NCBI GenBank assembly: GCA_016841905.1
Contig: JAENYF010000025.1
Span: forward strand, 1-49,264
From: Desulfoscipio geothermicus
GTDB lineage: Bacteria > Bacillota > Desulfotomaculia > Desulfotomaculales > Desulfallaceae
Direction: 5' to 3'
DNA length: 49,264 bases
A program made the translations under genes and the position numbers. Below are positions 1 to 9,589 of the stretch, one piece after another (the first letter of the stretch is position 1; the number at the start of each line of letters is the position of its first letter). A model generated the notes under the pieces. It was not told the origin of the DNA. It was given only the letters and a program-made list of their open reading frames with translations, and did no database searches.

Positions 1-1042
1 CCTTGACGCCAGGAAAAAAAATGTGTTAATGGCCATAGTGCAGGATTACATTGCCACTGCGGAACCAGTGGGTTCTCGGACCATAGCTAGGAAATATAAA
101 CTAGGGGTGAGCTCGGCAACCATCCGCAATGAAATGGCCGACCTGGAGGACATGGGTTACATTGAACAACCCCATACTTCAGCCGGGCGAGTGCCCTCCG
201 ACCAGGGCTACAGGTATTACGTGGATTATCTGATGAAACGTGAGGAGTTTAATTCGGAAGAAGCTAAACTGGTGCTAAACGGTTACCTGACCAAGAAGCA
301 AGAAATTGGTCATGTGCTGAGAAATGCCGGTCAGCTAATATCGCAGATTACTAACTATGCCGGGGTAGTCATGACTACTAGCCTGGGCAGGGGCAGTTTC
401 AAACACATCCAGTTGGTGCATATGGGTATGGGGCAATCTATGGTTGTAGTGGTAACCGATGCCGGGGCTGTGCACCATCGGATTATTGATATTCCGGAAA
501 CCATACAGGCTGCTGATCTGGAAACGATTACTAAAGTTTTAAATCATAAGCTGCAGGGCAAAACAATTGAAAATATTCGTCTGACCTTGATTCAAGAGAT
601 TTATTTTGAGTTGGCTAAGCAAAAACATATCTTGGATATGGCGATGGATGTTATACAAGAAGGGCTGTCCTTAGAAACCGGGGAAAAAATTTACCTTGGC
701 AGCATCTTTAATATTTTAAACCAGCCTGAATTTCATAACATAGAGAAGGTCAAAGTACTGCTCAGCCTGCTGGAGAATGAACAGGAGTTGGCTAATATCA
801 TGACTGAAATTTTTCAGGAGAATGGCGTGACGGTGCGTATTGGTGAAGAGCTGGAGGACGGCCGCCTAAAAGATTACAGCCTGGTGCTGGGCACGTATCG
901 TATGGAGGGTAAACCGGCAGGGAGTATTGGCCTTTTAGGGCCGACCAGGATGGATTACGCCCGGGCGTTCGCTGTAGTTGAATATATGACGGACAATATT
1001 TCACTAGTGATAGAAAGATTGATGCGCTGGCGCGGTAAATAA
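1..1042 (+). CDS. hrcA: HrcA heat-shock repressor, 5'-truncated by window edge
   Basis: HrcA is the winged-helix repressor that binds CIRCE operators and shuts off the groE and dnaK operons. The reading frame is open from base 2 and reads LDARKKNVLMAIVQDYI, which matches the usual HrcA N-terminus, so the true start lies a few codons left of the window and the GTG at 23 is internal. The helix-turn-helix is visible (VGSRTIARKY, SSATIRNEMADLE, GYIEQPHTSAGRVPS), followed by the GAF-like dimerisation body. It is first in hrcA-grpE-dnaK-dnaJ. Its own CIRCE would be upstream, outside the window; I found no CIRCE inside it. Confidence 0.95.
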   Translation, partial: LDARKKNVLMAIVQDYIATAEPVGSRTIARKYKLGVSSATIRNEMADLEDMGYIEQPHTSAGRVPSDQGYRYYVDYLMKREEFNSEEAKLVLNGYLTKKQEIGHVLRNAGQLISQITNYAGVVMTTSLGRGSFKHIQLVHMGMGQSMVVVVTDAGAVHHRIIDIPETIQAADLETITKVLNHKLQGKTIENIRLTLIQEIYFELAKQKHILDMAMDVIQEGLSLETGEKIYLGSIFNILNQPEFHNIEKVKVLLSLLENEQELANIMTEIFQENGVTVRIGEELEDGRLKDYSLVLGTYRMEGKPAGSIGLLGPTRMDYARAFAVVEYMTDNISLVIERLMRWRGK

Positions 1043-1121
1043 ATATATTTTTGGTGTAAATTATTTGACATTTGCATATTAACACGGGTGAATTTTATTT
1101 GTTGGTCAAGGAGTGAAGCGC

Positions 1122-1724
1122 ATGGATAAACTACATGATGCTGCGGCCGGTGAGCACTTATCGAAGGAAGATTTAAATAAGACAGATCATCAAGCAATTG
1201 ACGACGCGGAAGCTTTTGCCGGTGATGTGGAGGCTCTACCGGAGGAAGAATCAATGAACGTGGAGCAGTTACAAGATGAGCTGGCTAAGCAAATAGCTAA
1301 AGCCGAAGAATATTATAACCGCCTGCTGCGACTGCAGGCTGATTTTGATAACTATCGCAAGCGTACTGCGAAGGAAAAGGAAGACTTTGTTAATTATGCT
1401 GCTGCTTCTTTATGTGAGGAGCTATTGCCAGTGTTGGATAACTTTCAGCTAGCCTTGGCTGCCAAAGAGCAGGACCCCAGCAAGGTAGTTGAGGGGGTAG
1501 CTATGATTAATAGGCAGCTGCAGGACATCCTGCATAAAGAGGGACTTACGCCGGTGAAAGCTGTGGGTGAACAATTTGACCCCACCCGGCACGAAGCAGT
1601 TATGCAAGAGATAACGGATCAATATCCTGAAAATACTATCATAGCGGAATTGCGCCAGGGGTACTATCTTAAGGATAAATTACTGCGCCCGGCCATGGTT
1701 AAGGTTGCCAAATCCGGGAATTAA
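1122..1724 (+). CDS. grpE: GrpE nucleotide exchange factor of DnaK
   Basis: GrpE releases ADP from DnaK and completes the cytoplasmic chaperone cycle. An acidic N-terminal tail of about 50 residues is followed by the long coiled-coil helix (residues about 45-95, containing YYNRLLRLQADFDNYRKRT) and the C-terminal beta wing ending in LRPAMVKVAK, all typical. A GTG at 1113 overlaps the AAGGAG ribosome site at 1108-1113, so the ATG at 1122, 8 bases after it, is the likely start. It sits between hrcA and dnaK in the usual order. Confidence 0.95.
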   Translation: MDKLHDAAAGEHLSKEDLNKTDHQAIDDAEAFAGDVEALPEEESMNVEQLQDELAKQIAKAEEYYNRLLRLQADFDNYRKRTAKEKEDFVNYAAASLCEELLPVLDNFQLALAAKEQDPSKVVEGVAMINRQLQDILHKEGLTPVKAVGEQFDPTRHEAVMQEITDQYPENTIIAELRQGYYLKDKLLRPAMVKVAKSGN

Positions 1725-1750
1725 CTTCTAAAACATAGGAGGCGAAAAAT

Positions 1751-3625
1751 ATGGCAAAAGTACTGGGCATTGACCTGGGTACCACCAACTCCTGCATGGC
1801 CGTGATGGAGGGCGGCGAAGCAGTGGTTATACCCAATGCTGAAGGTGGGCGTACAACCCCTTCCGTAGTGGGATTTTCTAAAACAAGCGAGCGGCTGGTG
1901 GGTCAAGTAGCTAAAAACCAGGCGGTCAGCAACACCGACCGCACGATAAGTTCTATAAAAAGGCATATGGGTACTGATTATAAAGTAAATATAGATGGTA
2001 AGGAATATACGCCTCAGGAAATATCTGCCATGGTTCTGCAAAAAATGAAAACTGACGCGGAAAGTTACCTGGGTGAGAAGGTAACCCAAGCGGTTATTAC
2101 AGTTCCGGCTTACTTCACCGACGCACAACGCCAGGCTACCAAAGATGCAGGCAAAATAGCAGGCCTGGAGGTATTGCGGATTATTAATGAACCTACCGCA
2201 GCAGCACTGGCTTACGGCCTGGATAAAGGTGATGAACAAACCATTCTGGTGTTTGATCTGGGCGGCGGTACTTTTGACGTGTCTATATTGGAACTCGGTG
2301 ATGGTGTTTTTGAGGTTAAGGCGACCAGCGGGAATAACCGGTTGGGCGGTGATGACTTTGACCAGCGTGTTGTGGAGTACTTGATCAGTGAGTTTAAAAA
2401 GGATACCGGTATTGATTTGAAAGGTGACCGGATGGCGCTGCAGCGGCTTAAGGATGCTGCGGAGAAAGCCAAGGTTGAGCTTAGCGGGGTAATGTCGGCT
2501 AATATTAACCTGCCCTTTATTACAGCAGACGCCAATGGCCCCAAACACTTGGATATTAACCTTTCCCGGGCTAAGTTTAATGAACTTACTGCGGATTTGG
2601 TGGAAAAGACGATGGGACCCACCAGGCAGGCGATGTCCGATGCCGGTTTAAGTCCCCAGGATATTCATAAGGTACTGCTGGTGGGCGGTTCCACCCGTGT
2701 CCCTGCGGTGCAGGAAGCCATCAAAAGCTTTATTCAAAAAGATCCCCACAAGGGGATTAATCCGGACGAGTGTGTGGCTATTGGCGCGGCTATACAAGCC
2801 GGTGTGCTGGCCGGCGAAGTTAAGGATGTACTGCTGCTTGATGTTACTCCGCTTTCTCTGGGTATAGAAACTCTGGGCGGTGTATCCACCAGGCTGATCG
2901 AACGTAACACCACCATACCCACCTCGAAGAGCCAGGTTTTCTCCACCGCTGCTGACGGGCAGACTACGGTGGAAATACATGTGCTGCAAGGTGAGCGTTC
3001 GATGGCGGCCGATAATAAAACGCTAGGGCGGTTTCAGTTGTCCGGTATACCACCGGCACCCCGGGGCGTACCACAAATTGAAGTTACATTTGATATCGAC
3101 GCCAACGGTATTGTTAATGTATCGGCTAAAGATAAAGGCACGGGCAACAGTCAGAGCATTACTATATCGGGTGGCTCAGGTCTTAGCGATGAGGATATTG
3201 ATAAGATGGTTAAAGACGCTGAGAAAAATGCTGCGGAGGATGAGCGCCGTAGAGAACTGGTGGAACTGCGCAACCAGGCCGACAGCTTGATTTACCAGGC
3301 GGAGAAGACCATTAAGGATTTAGGTGATAAAGCTGATAAAGATAAAGTGGAACAGGTCAACCAGGCTGCTGGGAAGCTCAAAGAGGCCGTTAAGGGTGAT
3401 GATGTTGATAAAATCAAGGCAGCCACTGAAGAATTAACCAAACCACTGTATGAGCTATCAGCCGTACTGTATCAACAGCAGCAGGCTGGAGGTGACCAGG
3501 CTGGCGGTACCGGGGCAGGATGCGGTGCAGACTGTGCCGGCGATTGTGGTACTGCGACCGGGGAAAATAAAGAAAATGTAGTGGATGCCGAGTTTGAAGT
3601 TGACGAAGATAAAAAAGATAAGTAA
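1751..3625 (+). CDS. dnaK: DnaK (Hsp70) chaperone with a cysteine-rich tail
   Basis: DnaK is the ATP-driven Hsp70 that binds exposed hydrophobic segments, with DnaJ and GrpE as partners. The 624-residue protein has the N-terminal [10 protein letters not shown] phosphate loop, the [11 protein letters not shown] and [13 protein letters not shown]ase motifs, the linker [16 protein letters not shown], the beta substrate-binding domain and the helical lid. The start has a good AGGAGG site. The tail ends in a normal [13 protein letters not shown], but just before it cysteines at about 591, 595 and 599 form a CX3CX3C motif in the Gly/Ala-rich disordered region. Hsp70 tails are normally cysteine-free, so this is odd; its role is unknown. 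Confidence 0.97.
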   Translation: MAKVLGIDLGTTNSCMAVMEGGEAVVIPNAEGGRTTPSVVGFSKTSERLVGQVAKNQAVSNTDRTISSIKRHMGTDYKVNIDGKEYTPQEISAMVLQKMKTDAESYLGEKVTQAVITVPAYFTDAQRQATKDAGKIAGLEVLRIINEPTAAALAYGLDKGDEQTILVFDLGGGTFDVSILELGDGVFEVKATSGNNRLGGDDFDQRVVEYLISEFKKDTGIDLKGDRMALQRLKDAAEKAKVELSGVMSANINLPFITADANGPKHLDINLSRAKFNELTADLVEKTMGPTRQAMSDAGLSPQDIHKVLLVGGSTRVPAVQEAIKSFIQKDPHKGINPDECVAIGAAIQAGVLAGEVKDVLLLDVTPLSLGIETLGGVSTRLIERNTTIPTSKSQVFSTAADGQTTVEIHVLQGERSMAADNKTLGRFQLSGIPPAPRGVPQIEVTFDIDANGIVNVSAKDKGTGNSQSITISGGSGLSDEDIDKMVKDAEKNAAEDERRRELVELRNQADSLIYQAEKTIKDLGDKADKDKVEQVNQAAGKLKEAVKGDDVDKIKAATEELTKPLYELSAVLYQQQQAGGDQAGGTGAGCGADCAGDCGTATGENKENVVDAEFEVDEDKKDK

Positions 3626-3709
3626 GTATCTTTTCGAGTTTGGTAACAGGAATTTGACTGATTGCGTAGAATGATATAGAGTCTTAGGCTATTAAAATAT
3701 TTGCCGTTC

Positions 3710-3733
3710 GGGAGGGCTGTTTTGAGCCCTCCC
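3710..3733 (+). other. Intercistronic stem-loop between dnaK and dnaJ
   Basis: A perfect 9-bp inverted repeat GGGAGGGCT / AGCCCTCCC with a 6-base loop lies between dnaK and dnaJ. No T-run follows, so it is more likely an mRNA-stabilising or attenuating hairpin than a full terminator. It could set a lower level of dnaJ relative to dnaK. Confidence 0.6.
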
Positions 3734-3767
3734 GGTGGTGTTTGAAGTATAAGGTGGTGGATCCCCC

Positions 3768-4889
3768 GTGGCAAAACGGGATTATTATGAGGTGCTGGGT
3801 GTTTCCCGGGACGCTTCGCCTGAGGAAATAAAGAAATCCTTTCGCAAACTAGCCCGCCAGTATCACCCTGACGTTAACAAGGAAGACAAAAACGCTGCGG
3901 AAAAATTCAAAGAAGTTAACGAGGCCTACGAGGTATTAAGTAATGCTGAAAAACGGGAGGCTTACGACCGTTTTGGACATGCGGCTACAGATGGCCAGTT
4001 TAGCGGTGGCTTTGGTGGTTTTAGCGACGGTGATTTTGGTGGCTTTGGTGACATCTTTGATATGTTTTTCAGTGGCGGCGGGAGGCGGCGGAATGGTCCT
4101 GAACCGGGTGCTGATTTACGGGTGGATATGGAGCTGACCTTTGAAGAATCTGCTTTTGGCCTGGAAAAAGATATCAAAATCCCCCGAACCGAAGAGTGCA
4201 GTACATGTGGCGGAAACGGGGCGGCGCCGGGCACCGCAAAGAAAAACTGTGATGTATGTCATGGCACGGGGCAGATTCAATATGCCCAGAACACTCCTTT
4301 TGGGCGTATGGTGCAGTCACGCACCTGTGACCGCTGCCGCGGTACAGGGGTGATTATTGAAAAACCGTGCCCTACCTGCCGTGGCTCCGGTACGGTGCGG
4401 CGCAGTCGGACTTTAAAAGTTAAGATTCCTGCTGGAGTGGATACCGGTTCCCGGTTGCGTTTATCTGGCGAGGGAGAAAAGGGTTTGCGTGGCGGGCCGC
4501 CAGGCGATTTGTTCGTGTACATACATGTGAAGCCACATGCGACCTTTAAACGGGATGGTAACAATGTCTTGGTTGATGCAGACATCAGTTTTGTCCAGGC
4601 TGCTTTGGGTGATGAAATCACAGTGCCTACTTTAGATGGTGATGCTAAGCTGAAGGTTCCGGAGGGTATTCAGTCGGGGACAGTATTACGCATGAAGAGC
4701 AAGGGCATTTTTGATGTGCGTGGTTATGGCCGAGGAGATCAGCATGTGCGCATCAAAGTAGTTACACCTACCAAGCTGACCGGTAAGCAAAGAGATCTGC
4801 TGCAGGAATTTGCTCGTATTGAAGGTCAAAAGCCCCATAGCGGGGAAAAGGGATTCTTCGGAAAAGTGCGGGATGCATTTTCAGGTTAA
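3768..4889 (+). CDS. dnaJ: DnaJ (Hsp40) co-chaperone
   Basis: DnaJ stimulates DnaK ATP hydrolysis and delivers substrates. The order is complete: J domain (residues 1-70, with the HPD motif in YHPDVN), Gly/Phe-rich linker, four zinc-binding CXXCXGXG repeats ([32 protein letters not shown]), then the C-terminal substrate-binding domains. The start is a GTG giving [11 protein letters not shown], with an AAGGTGG site upstream. Length (373 aa) is normal for type I DnaJ. It closes the chaperone operon before prmA. Confidence 0.97.
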   Translation: MAKRDYYEVLGVSRDASPEEIKKSFRKLARQYHPDVNKEDKNAAEKFKEVNEAYEVLSNAEKREAYDRFGHAATDGQFSGGFGGFSDGDFGGFGDIFDMFFSGGGRRRNGPEPGADLRVDMELTFEESAFGLEKDIKIPRTEECSTCGGNGAAPGTAKKNCDVCHGTGQIQYAQNTPFGRMVQSRTCDRCRGTGVIIEKPCPTCRGSGTVRRSRTLKVKIPAGVDTGSRLRLSGEGEKGLRGGPPGDLFVYIHVKPHATFKRDGNNVLVDADISFVQAALGDEITVPTLDGDAKLKVPEGIQSGTVLRMKSKGIFDVRGYGRGDQHVRIKVVTPTKLTGKQRDLLQEFARIEGQKPHSGEKGFFGKVRDAFSG

Positions 4890-4947
4890 ATAGCTATCTT
4901 GTGTTGTAATTGGTTTAAATCAAGTCAGACCCCGGGGGGTATTGTGT

Positions 4948-5865
4948 TTGGACTGGTTGGAAGTAGCCGTTGCCTCACCTGTGGAGTTGGTGGAAGCGGT
5001 GGCTAATGTTTTGAATGAAATTGGTTCGGGCGGGGTTGTGATAGAAGACCCTGCCTTAATTGTAGACCTTATTGCTAAAGGTACTGCCGAAACAGTAGCC
5101 CCAACGCTAAAGCCGCTGCAAGGCGAGCAGGTTGTGGTTAAAGGTTATTTTTGCCATGATACTTCTTTGCCAGAGCGGTTAGAGCACCTGTGCCTCAGAC
5201 TCTCTGAATTATCTGTGTGCTGGCAAACCAGGGAAATTAGAGAGCAGGACTGGGCTACCGCCTGGCAGGCATATTACAAACCGGTACGGGTAGGTAAGCA
5301 TATTGTGGTGAAGCCATCCTGGGAGGATTATATTGCCCGGGCAGGTGAAACCGTTATTGAACTGGATCCCGGCATGGCTTTTGGCTGCGGCACGCATGCC
5401 ACTACGGCCATGTGCCTGGCATTACTTGAAGAATTAGTTCCAGACTGCGCAGTGGTCTACGATGTGGGCACAGGTTCAGGGATCCTAGCTGTGGCGGCAG
5501 CCTTAATGGGTGCCCGGCAAGTAATTGCAGTGGATATAGATGAGCTGGCAGTGCGGACGGCTCGGGATAATGCCGAGCGCAACGGCGTTTCGGGCCAGGT
5601 CTCGGTGGCACAGGGCAACCTGTTGGACAACCTGGCCGGTGGCCAGGCTGATTTAATAGTGGCTAATATTATTGCCGATGTTATTATCCAACTCGCTCCT
5701 GATGCTGTGGCGGCGCTGAAGCCTGGCGGCAAGCTAGTCGCCTCGGGGATTATTATTGACCGGGTAGATGAGGTGCGTCGGGCACTGGGCGATATCGGTC
5801 TAGCACCAGAGCAGGATATGACTGAAGGCGAGTGGGTGGCGATGGTTTACCAAAAAGAGCCGTAA
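4948..5865 (+). CDS. prmA: Ribosomal protein L11 methyltransferase
   Basis: PrmA trimethylates ribosomal protein L11 using S-adenosylmethionine. The C-terminal Rossmann methyltransferase fold shows the family motif FGCGTHATT, motif I VYDVGTGSGILAVAA and the acidic AVDIDELAV, with NIIADVI further on. Two TTG codons are in frame at 4942 and 4948; the GGGGGG ribosome site at 4934-4939 is too close to the first, so 4948 (MDWLEVAV, the usual PrmA beginning) is preferred. prmA directly after dnaJ and before rsmE/mtaB is the conserved Clostridia order. Confidence 0.93.
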   Translation: MDWLEVAVASPVELVEAVANVLNEIGSGGVVIEDPALIVDLIAKGTAETVAPTLKPLQGEQVVVKGYFCHDTSLPERLEHLCLRLSELSVCWQTREIREQDWATAWQAYYKPVRVGKHIVVKPSWEDYIARAGETVIELDPGMAFGCGTHATTAMCLALLEELVPDCAVVYDVGTGSGILAVAAALMGARQVIAVDIDELAVRTARDNAERNGVSGQVSVAQGNLLDNLAGGQADLIVANIIADVIIQLAPDAVAALKPGGKLVASGIIIDRVDEVRRALGDIGLAPEQDMTEGEWVAMVYQKEP

Positions 5866-5948
5866 TGTGCATAGGCATTACTATATAACCGGCAACCGGC
5901 CTTAGGTGAATATACTCACCTACTGACATTTACGCAGGAGGTGGGCAG

Positions 5949-6095
5949 GTGAATTTAGAAACAGCCGAGGAAATCGTTAACAGGTTGGGGGAAAAAAATT
6001 ATATCCCGTCCTGTGCTAAGCTGGAATACCAGAAGTTTCTTCTCCAAGAGTACAGACAGTATGTTGCCGGCAAGAAGGATGACAGCCCGGAATAA
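5949..6095 (+). CDS. Small 48-residue protein of unknown function
   Basis: A short GTG-started frame lies after prmA with an excellent ribosome site (AGGAGG at about 5936-5941). It reads MNLETAEEIVNRLGEKNY, then IPSCAKLEYQKFLLQEYRQY, ending in a charged KKDDSPE tail. It looks like a compact, mostly helical soluble protein with one cysteine; no membrane segment or signal peptide. I do not recognise a family. An AGGTGA/TCACCT hairpin (about 5903-5920) precedes it. The strong ribosome site and the coding-like composition support a real gene. Confidence 0.55.
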   Translation: MNLETAEEIVNRLGEKNYIPSCAKLEYQKFLLQEYRQYVAGKKDDSPE

Positions 6096-6129
6096 ACAGC
6101 ACTTGGCAGAGTATTGATTACCCCGCAGT

Positions 6130-6699
6130 CTATTTGCCTGCTACGCAATTTAAAGCAAACAGGTAATTCCATTTAGATGCGTGCTTTAATTCATCGGTAT
6201 ATATTTCGGTAATGATATTTCTATAAGGCAAAAACTCAAAGCCGAACAATATCCTACGTTACCTTTCAACAGCAGATAGTTCACCAAAAAGTGCCCTGGT
6301 AATACCATCGCAGTAGCTTTGGGGTCTATTAAAAGGCTCATCTGCTGCCGGAGGAATCTCTTGGCCGGTCAACTGCCAATATAATTCCCTGAATAATTTG
6401 CTGTGCTTTCTTTCATCATCCCGAATGGGGATGATTACCTCTCTTTGAGCAGGGGGGGCAACATTTAGTAAATAGTCGTAAAATAACTCGTCCTCTCTCT
6501 CATCCCTAACAGAATCGACAATTAAGTTCAGAGCTTCCGGGAGGGCGTATACAGGTACATATGCATGTGTTGCAATATATTTGTATGTGGTAAATGGGTA
6601 GCCTGGGTAAGGTGTTTGATAAGCTGGAGTTGAGCCGCCTGGCGAGTGATTATTATTGGCCGCGCTGGCGGTAATGGTATTTTTCTCTTCTATTGCCAT
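6130..6699 (-). pseudogene. Ferritin-like protein interrupted by an in-frame ochre codon
   Basis: The intact part (146 residues, ATG at 6699) has a Tyr/Pro-rich N-terminus, a first ferritin helix with DEREDELFYDYLL, a second with the metal-ligand pattern ERKH, and then FGELSAVER before a TAA at 6261-6259. The same frame continues past the stop for 42 residues as RRILFGFEFLPYRNIITEIY and then TDELKHASKWNYLFALN, supplying the missing second ExxH (ELKH) of a four-helix ferritin-like bundle, and ends at a TAG at 6130. The family normally has an aromatic residue at the stop position, so a Tyr codon to TAA change fits. Either a recent pseudogene or a half-bundle protein. Confidence 0.75.
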
Positions 6700-6913
6700 A
6701 GAAAAACACTCCTTTGTTTTTACCTAAAGTTTTTACCTATAATATGAAGTTATCAGCAGGGATGTTCATAGTGTGCTGGGCGGTGAGTTAAGGTAAACTA
6801 ACTTTTAACTATTGAGGTAACGTGTACCCTGAGATGTTTGGCGTACCATGTTTAAACACTATAAAGAATATTTTTGATAAACCAGGTTGTTTTAATCGGG
6901 CGAGCTTTTGTTA

Positions 6914-6924
6914 TATAATATAAT
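6914..6924 (+). promoter_or_regulatory. Candidate -10 region ahead of rsmE
   Basis: Two overlapping TATAAT hexamers (6914-6919 and 6919-6924) occur in an AT-rich stretch 150 bases before rsmE. No convincing TTGACA partner is seen at 17 bases, so this is a partial promoter match. Confidence 0.4.
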
Positions 6925-6929
6925 TTATT

Positions 6930-7076
6930 CGTGGTAAGACTAGGGACTGTACCCAGCTATCGGAGTGATAAACTACCTGAAGTCCATGGTAGGGTTGCTG
7001 GTCAGGTGTCCACCGGCTTTAGCCATTTGGTGGTTAAGCCTGTGATAATACCAAGTTTATTAAGGTTGTGGTTAAA
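6930..7076 (+). other. Leader region before rsmE with possible RNA structure
   Basis: About 145 bases between the candidate -10 and rsmE contain several short inverted repeats: GGG/CCC at the 5' end, CTACC/GGTAG around 6972-6991, and CCACC-GGC-TTTA-GCC-ATTT-GGTGG around 7011-7034. The stretch is open in one frame into rsmE but has no ribosome site. I could not match it to a known riboswitch class; a structured 5' leader is a guess. Confidence 0.3.
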
Positions 7077-7820
7077 ATGCCCAGGTTTTTTGTGGCTCCG
7101 GAGCAAGTGCAAGGTGATAGTGTTACCATTACTGGCCCGGAAGTCCACCATATTAAAAGGGTATTACGACTGGGTCCGGGGGATATAATTACTTTGCTGG
7201 ATGGGTGCGGTAGCTATCTTGAATGCCGTATTGATAATATGGCCGGTGAGTCTGTTCATTGCCAAGTGCTCCGGCAGGGGTTGGCTGGTGGTGAACCCCC
7301 TCTGCGGGTTGTGCTGGTACAGGGATTAGCTAAGGGCGATCGCATGGACACTGTTATACAAAAGGGCACTGAGCTGGGCGCGGCTGCCTTTTGGCCTGTG
7401 GTTTGCAAACGCAGCGTAGTGAAACTGGATGTCTCTAAGAAAGTCTCACGAATGGAGCGCTGGCAGCGTATTGCCACCGGGGCTAGCAAGCAATGTCGCC
7501 GGGCACTGGTGCCCGAGGTGGCCGAACCGCAGGAGTGGTCCGCAGCCCTGGACATGATACCACCTGGTGCACTGGTGCTGTTACTATGGGAGGATGAGAC
7601 CGGCCATGCGCTAAAAGAGGAATTGCAGCACCGTTCCAGGCCGGATGAAGTATATCTATTGATTGGCCCCGAGGGTGGCTTGGAACAGCAGGAAGTAGCA
7701 GAAGCCTGCCGGCGTGGGGGTATAGCCGTCACCTTGGGCCCGCGCATATTGCGTACAGAAACTGCCGGGCCTGCTGCGTTGGCGATGCTATTATATCAGT
7801 GGGGTGATTTAGGAGGTTAA
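7077..7820 (+). CDS. rsmE: 16S rRNA m3U1498 methyltransferase
   Basis: RsmE methylates N3 of U1498 in the 16S rRNA decoding region. It has an N-terminal PUA-like domain (MPRFFVAPEQ, EVHHIKRVLRL) and a C-terminal SPOUT (trefoil-knot) methyltransferase domain with LIGPEGGLEQQEV and LGPRILRTETA, which bind AdoMet. GTG 7068 is also in frame, but the weak AAGG site at 7062-7065 is too close to it; ATG 7077 gives the usual MPRFF start. mtaB follows 8 bases after the stop, indicating one operon. Confidence 0.95.
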   Translation: MPRFFVAPEQVQGDSVTITGPEVHHIKRVLRLGPGDIITLLDGCGSYLECRIDNMAGESVHCQVLRQGLAGGEPPLRVVLVQGLAKGDRMDTVIQKGTELGAAAFWPVVCKRSVVKLDVSKKVSRMERWQRIATGASKQCRRALVPEVAEPQEWSAALDMIPPGALVLLLWEDETGHALKEELQHRSRPDEVYLLIGPEGGLEQQEVAEACRRGGIAVTLGPRILRTETAGPAALAMLLYQWGDLGG

Positions 7821-7828
7821 GTTTTTAC

Positions 7829-9154
7829 ATGGCGGGGAAAAAAGTGGCTCTGACCACTTTAGGCTGCAAGGTAAATCAATATGAATCAGCAGCGTTGGAG
7901 GAATTATTCCGCCGACGTGGTTACCAGGTAGTGGACTTTGACAGCTCAGCGGATGTTTACATCATCAATACATGCACAGTGACCCGCATAGGTGACCGCA
8001 AATCTAGGCAGCTCATCCGGCGGGCCAGCCGGACAAACCCTGAAGCTGTAGTAGCAGTAACGGGCTGCTATGCCCAGACTGCCCCTGACGAGGTTCTCGA
8101 GGTCGAGGGCGTTGACGTGGTGGTGGGAGCTGGGCACCGGGCTGACATTGTAGAGCTGGTAGAAGGTGTAGTCAAGGGGCACCAAGTGAAAGCAGTTGGT
8201 GATATAGCCCATTGCAGGCACTTCGAGGAGTTGCCTGGGGAATCACACCAGGGACGGGTGCGGGCGTTTCTGAAAATTCAGGAAGGCTGCGAAAACTACT
8301 GCGCTTACTGTATTATTCCCTATGCCCGGGGTCCCCTGCGCAGCCGCGCGCCGGAAAACGTGCTGGCCGGGATGCGCAATTTGGTGGAAAGCGGCTTTAA
8401 AGAAATAGTGCTAACTGGAATCCATACCGGGGCTTACGGCAGGGAGAAACCAGACGGTCTTGGTTTGGTGCGATTGCTGGAGTCTCTAGCGAGTGTACCT
8501 GGCTTGGTCAGGTTGCGGCTCAGCTCTCTTGAGCCTAATGATATTACTCCTGAGTTACTGGAACTGATGGCTGACGGGCCGCCGTTTTGCCGCCATTTGC
8601 ATATTCCCCTGCAAAGCGGGGACGATGATATTTTAAAGAAAATGAGACGTCGCTACGATACTGACTTTTTTCGCAGTCTACTGACCAAGATTCGTGATAA
8701 AATCCCTGAGGTGGCCATAACCACTGACATTATGGTGGGCTTTCCCGGTGAAGAGGACGAACATTTTCACCATGCCTGCGCTTTTGTCAAAGAAATGCAG
8801 TTTTCGGCACTACATGTATTTAAATATTCTCCCCGCCGGGGTACACCGGCCGCGAATTTCCCCGGCCAGGTCGATCCGCGGGTTAAAGAAAAGCGTAGCC
8901 GGAAATTAATTGCTATCGGTCATACACTAGCCAGCTCCTTTGCAGCCCAATATTTGGATAAAGCTGTATCAGTGCTGGTGGAGCAGGCTGTTGATAATCC
9001 TCCTGCCGGCTTGGCGGATGATGTTTTTGAGGGCCTGACAGACAATTATGTGCGCGTATTCTTCACAGCGCAGGAGAAATGGAAGGGACAGCTGGCTAAT
9101 GTAAAGATTATTGCACTTAGTGGCACTGGATTAAAGGGAAGAATAATTTATTAA
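7829..9154 (+). CDS. mtaB: tRNA t6A37 methylthiotransferase
   Basis: MtaB converts t6A37 to ms2t6A in tRNAs for ANN codons. It is a radical SAM enzyme with an N-terminal MTTase domain (TLGCKVNQYES and TVTGCYAQ cysteines), the radical SAM cluster motif CENYCAYC, and a C-terminal TRAM domain after about residue 370. The start ATG follows a GGAGG site. TLGCKVNQYES is diagnostic for MtaB rather than MiaB or RimO. It is cotranscribed with rsmE. Confidence 0.95.
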   Translation: MAGKKVALTTLGCKVNQYESAALEELFRRRGYQVVDFDSSADVYIINTCTVTRIGDRKSRQLIRRASRTNPEAVVAVTGCYAQTAPDEVLEVEGVDVVVGAGHRADIVELVEGVVKGHQVKAVGDIAHCRHFEELPGESHQGRVRAFLKIQEGCENYCAYCIIPYARGPLRSRAPENVLAGMRNLVESGFKEIVLTGIHTGAYGREKPDGLGLVRLLESLASVPGLVRLRLSSLEPNDITPELLELMADGPPFCRHLHIPLQSGDDDILKKMRRRYDTDFFRSLLTKIRDKIPEVAITTDIMVGFPGEEDEHFHHACAFVKEMQFSALHVFKYSPRRGTPAANFPGQVDPRVKEKRSRKLIAIGHTLASSFAAQYLDKAVSVLVEQAVDNPPAGLADDVFEGLTDNYVRVFFTAQEKWKGQLANVKIIALSGTGLKGRIIY

Positions 9155-9244
9155 AAAGCAGGATTTAAAGGTGGTATGTTGAATTGTAATAGCGGGTTAT
9201 AAATCACCGTCAAGTTAAGGTTCTTCAGGAGGAGGTGGAAGAAG

Positions 9245-9589
9245 GTGCAGGATTGTATATTTTGTAAAATAATCAATAGGGAAATCCCGGCTGATATTGT
9301 TTACGAGAATGACCAGATCTTGGCATTCAAGGATATTCAACCGATCGCCCCTACCCACCTTTTATTTATACCCAAGAAGCATATACCCACATTTTTTGAG
9401 TTGCAAACGGAGGATAATCACATTCTCGGCGAATTGCAACTAGCCGCGGCCAATGTGGCTAAAGACATGGGATTGACAGAACGGGGATTTAGGCTCGTTG
9501 CCAACTGCAAGAAGGATGCTGGTCAGGTGGTGTGGCATCTCCATTATCATTTTTTGGCCGGTAGACCCTTTCAATGGCCGCCGGGGTAA
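9245..9589 (+). CDS. HIT family nucleotide-binding hydrolase
   Basis: Histidine-triad proteins hydrolyse nucleoside phosphoramidates and related conjugates. The N-terminal CIFCKIINREIPA and the C-terminal triad HLHYHFL are clear, and DIQPIAPTHLLFIPKKHI is the usual core. At 114 residues it is a standard HINT-type protein. The start is GTG 9245 with GGAGGAGG upstream. The rpsU promoter begins right at its stop codon. Confidence 0.93.
   Translation: MQDCIFCKIINREIPADIVYENDQILAFKDIQPIAPTHLLFIPKKHIPTFFELQTEDNHILGELQLAAANVAKDMGLTERGFRLVANCKKDAGQVVWHLHYHFLAGRPFQWPPG

Noticed and set aside
1043..1121. Promoter between hrcA and grpE (TTGACA at 1065)
   Set aside because: The -35 is good, but no acceptable -10 lies at 16-18 bases (only GTGAAT/TGAATT).
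1721..2548. Long antisense frame (275 codons) inside dnaK
   Set aside because: Codon-bias shadow of dnaK; no ribosome site or recognisable domain.
6130..6699. TAA reassigned to Tyr (suggested by stops at Tyr-like positions in two ferritin-like genes)
   Set aside because: TAA is the normal terminator of many intact genes in this window, and the second gene also has a frameshift; simple gene decay is enough.
6931..7188. 85-codon frame overlapping rsmE
   Set aside because: No ribosome site, overlaps the real rsmE start in another frame, and the second half is only an rsmE shadow.
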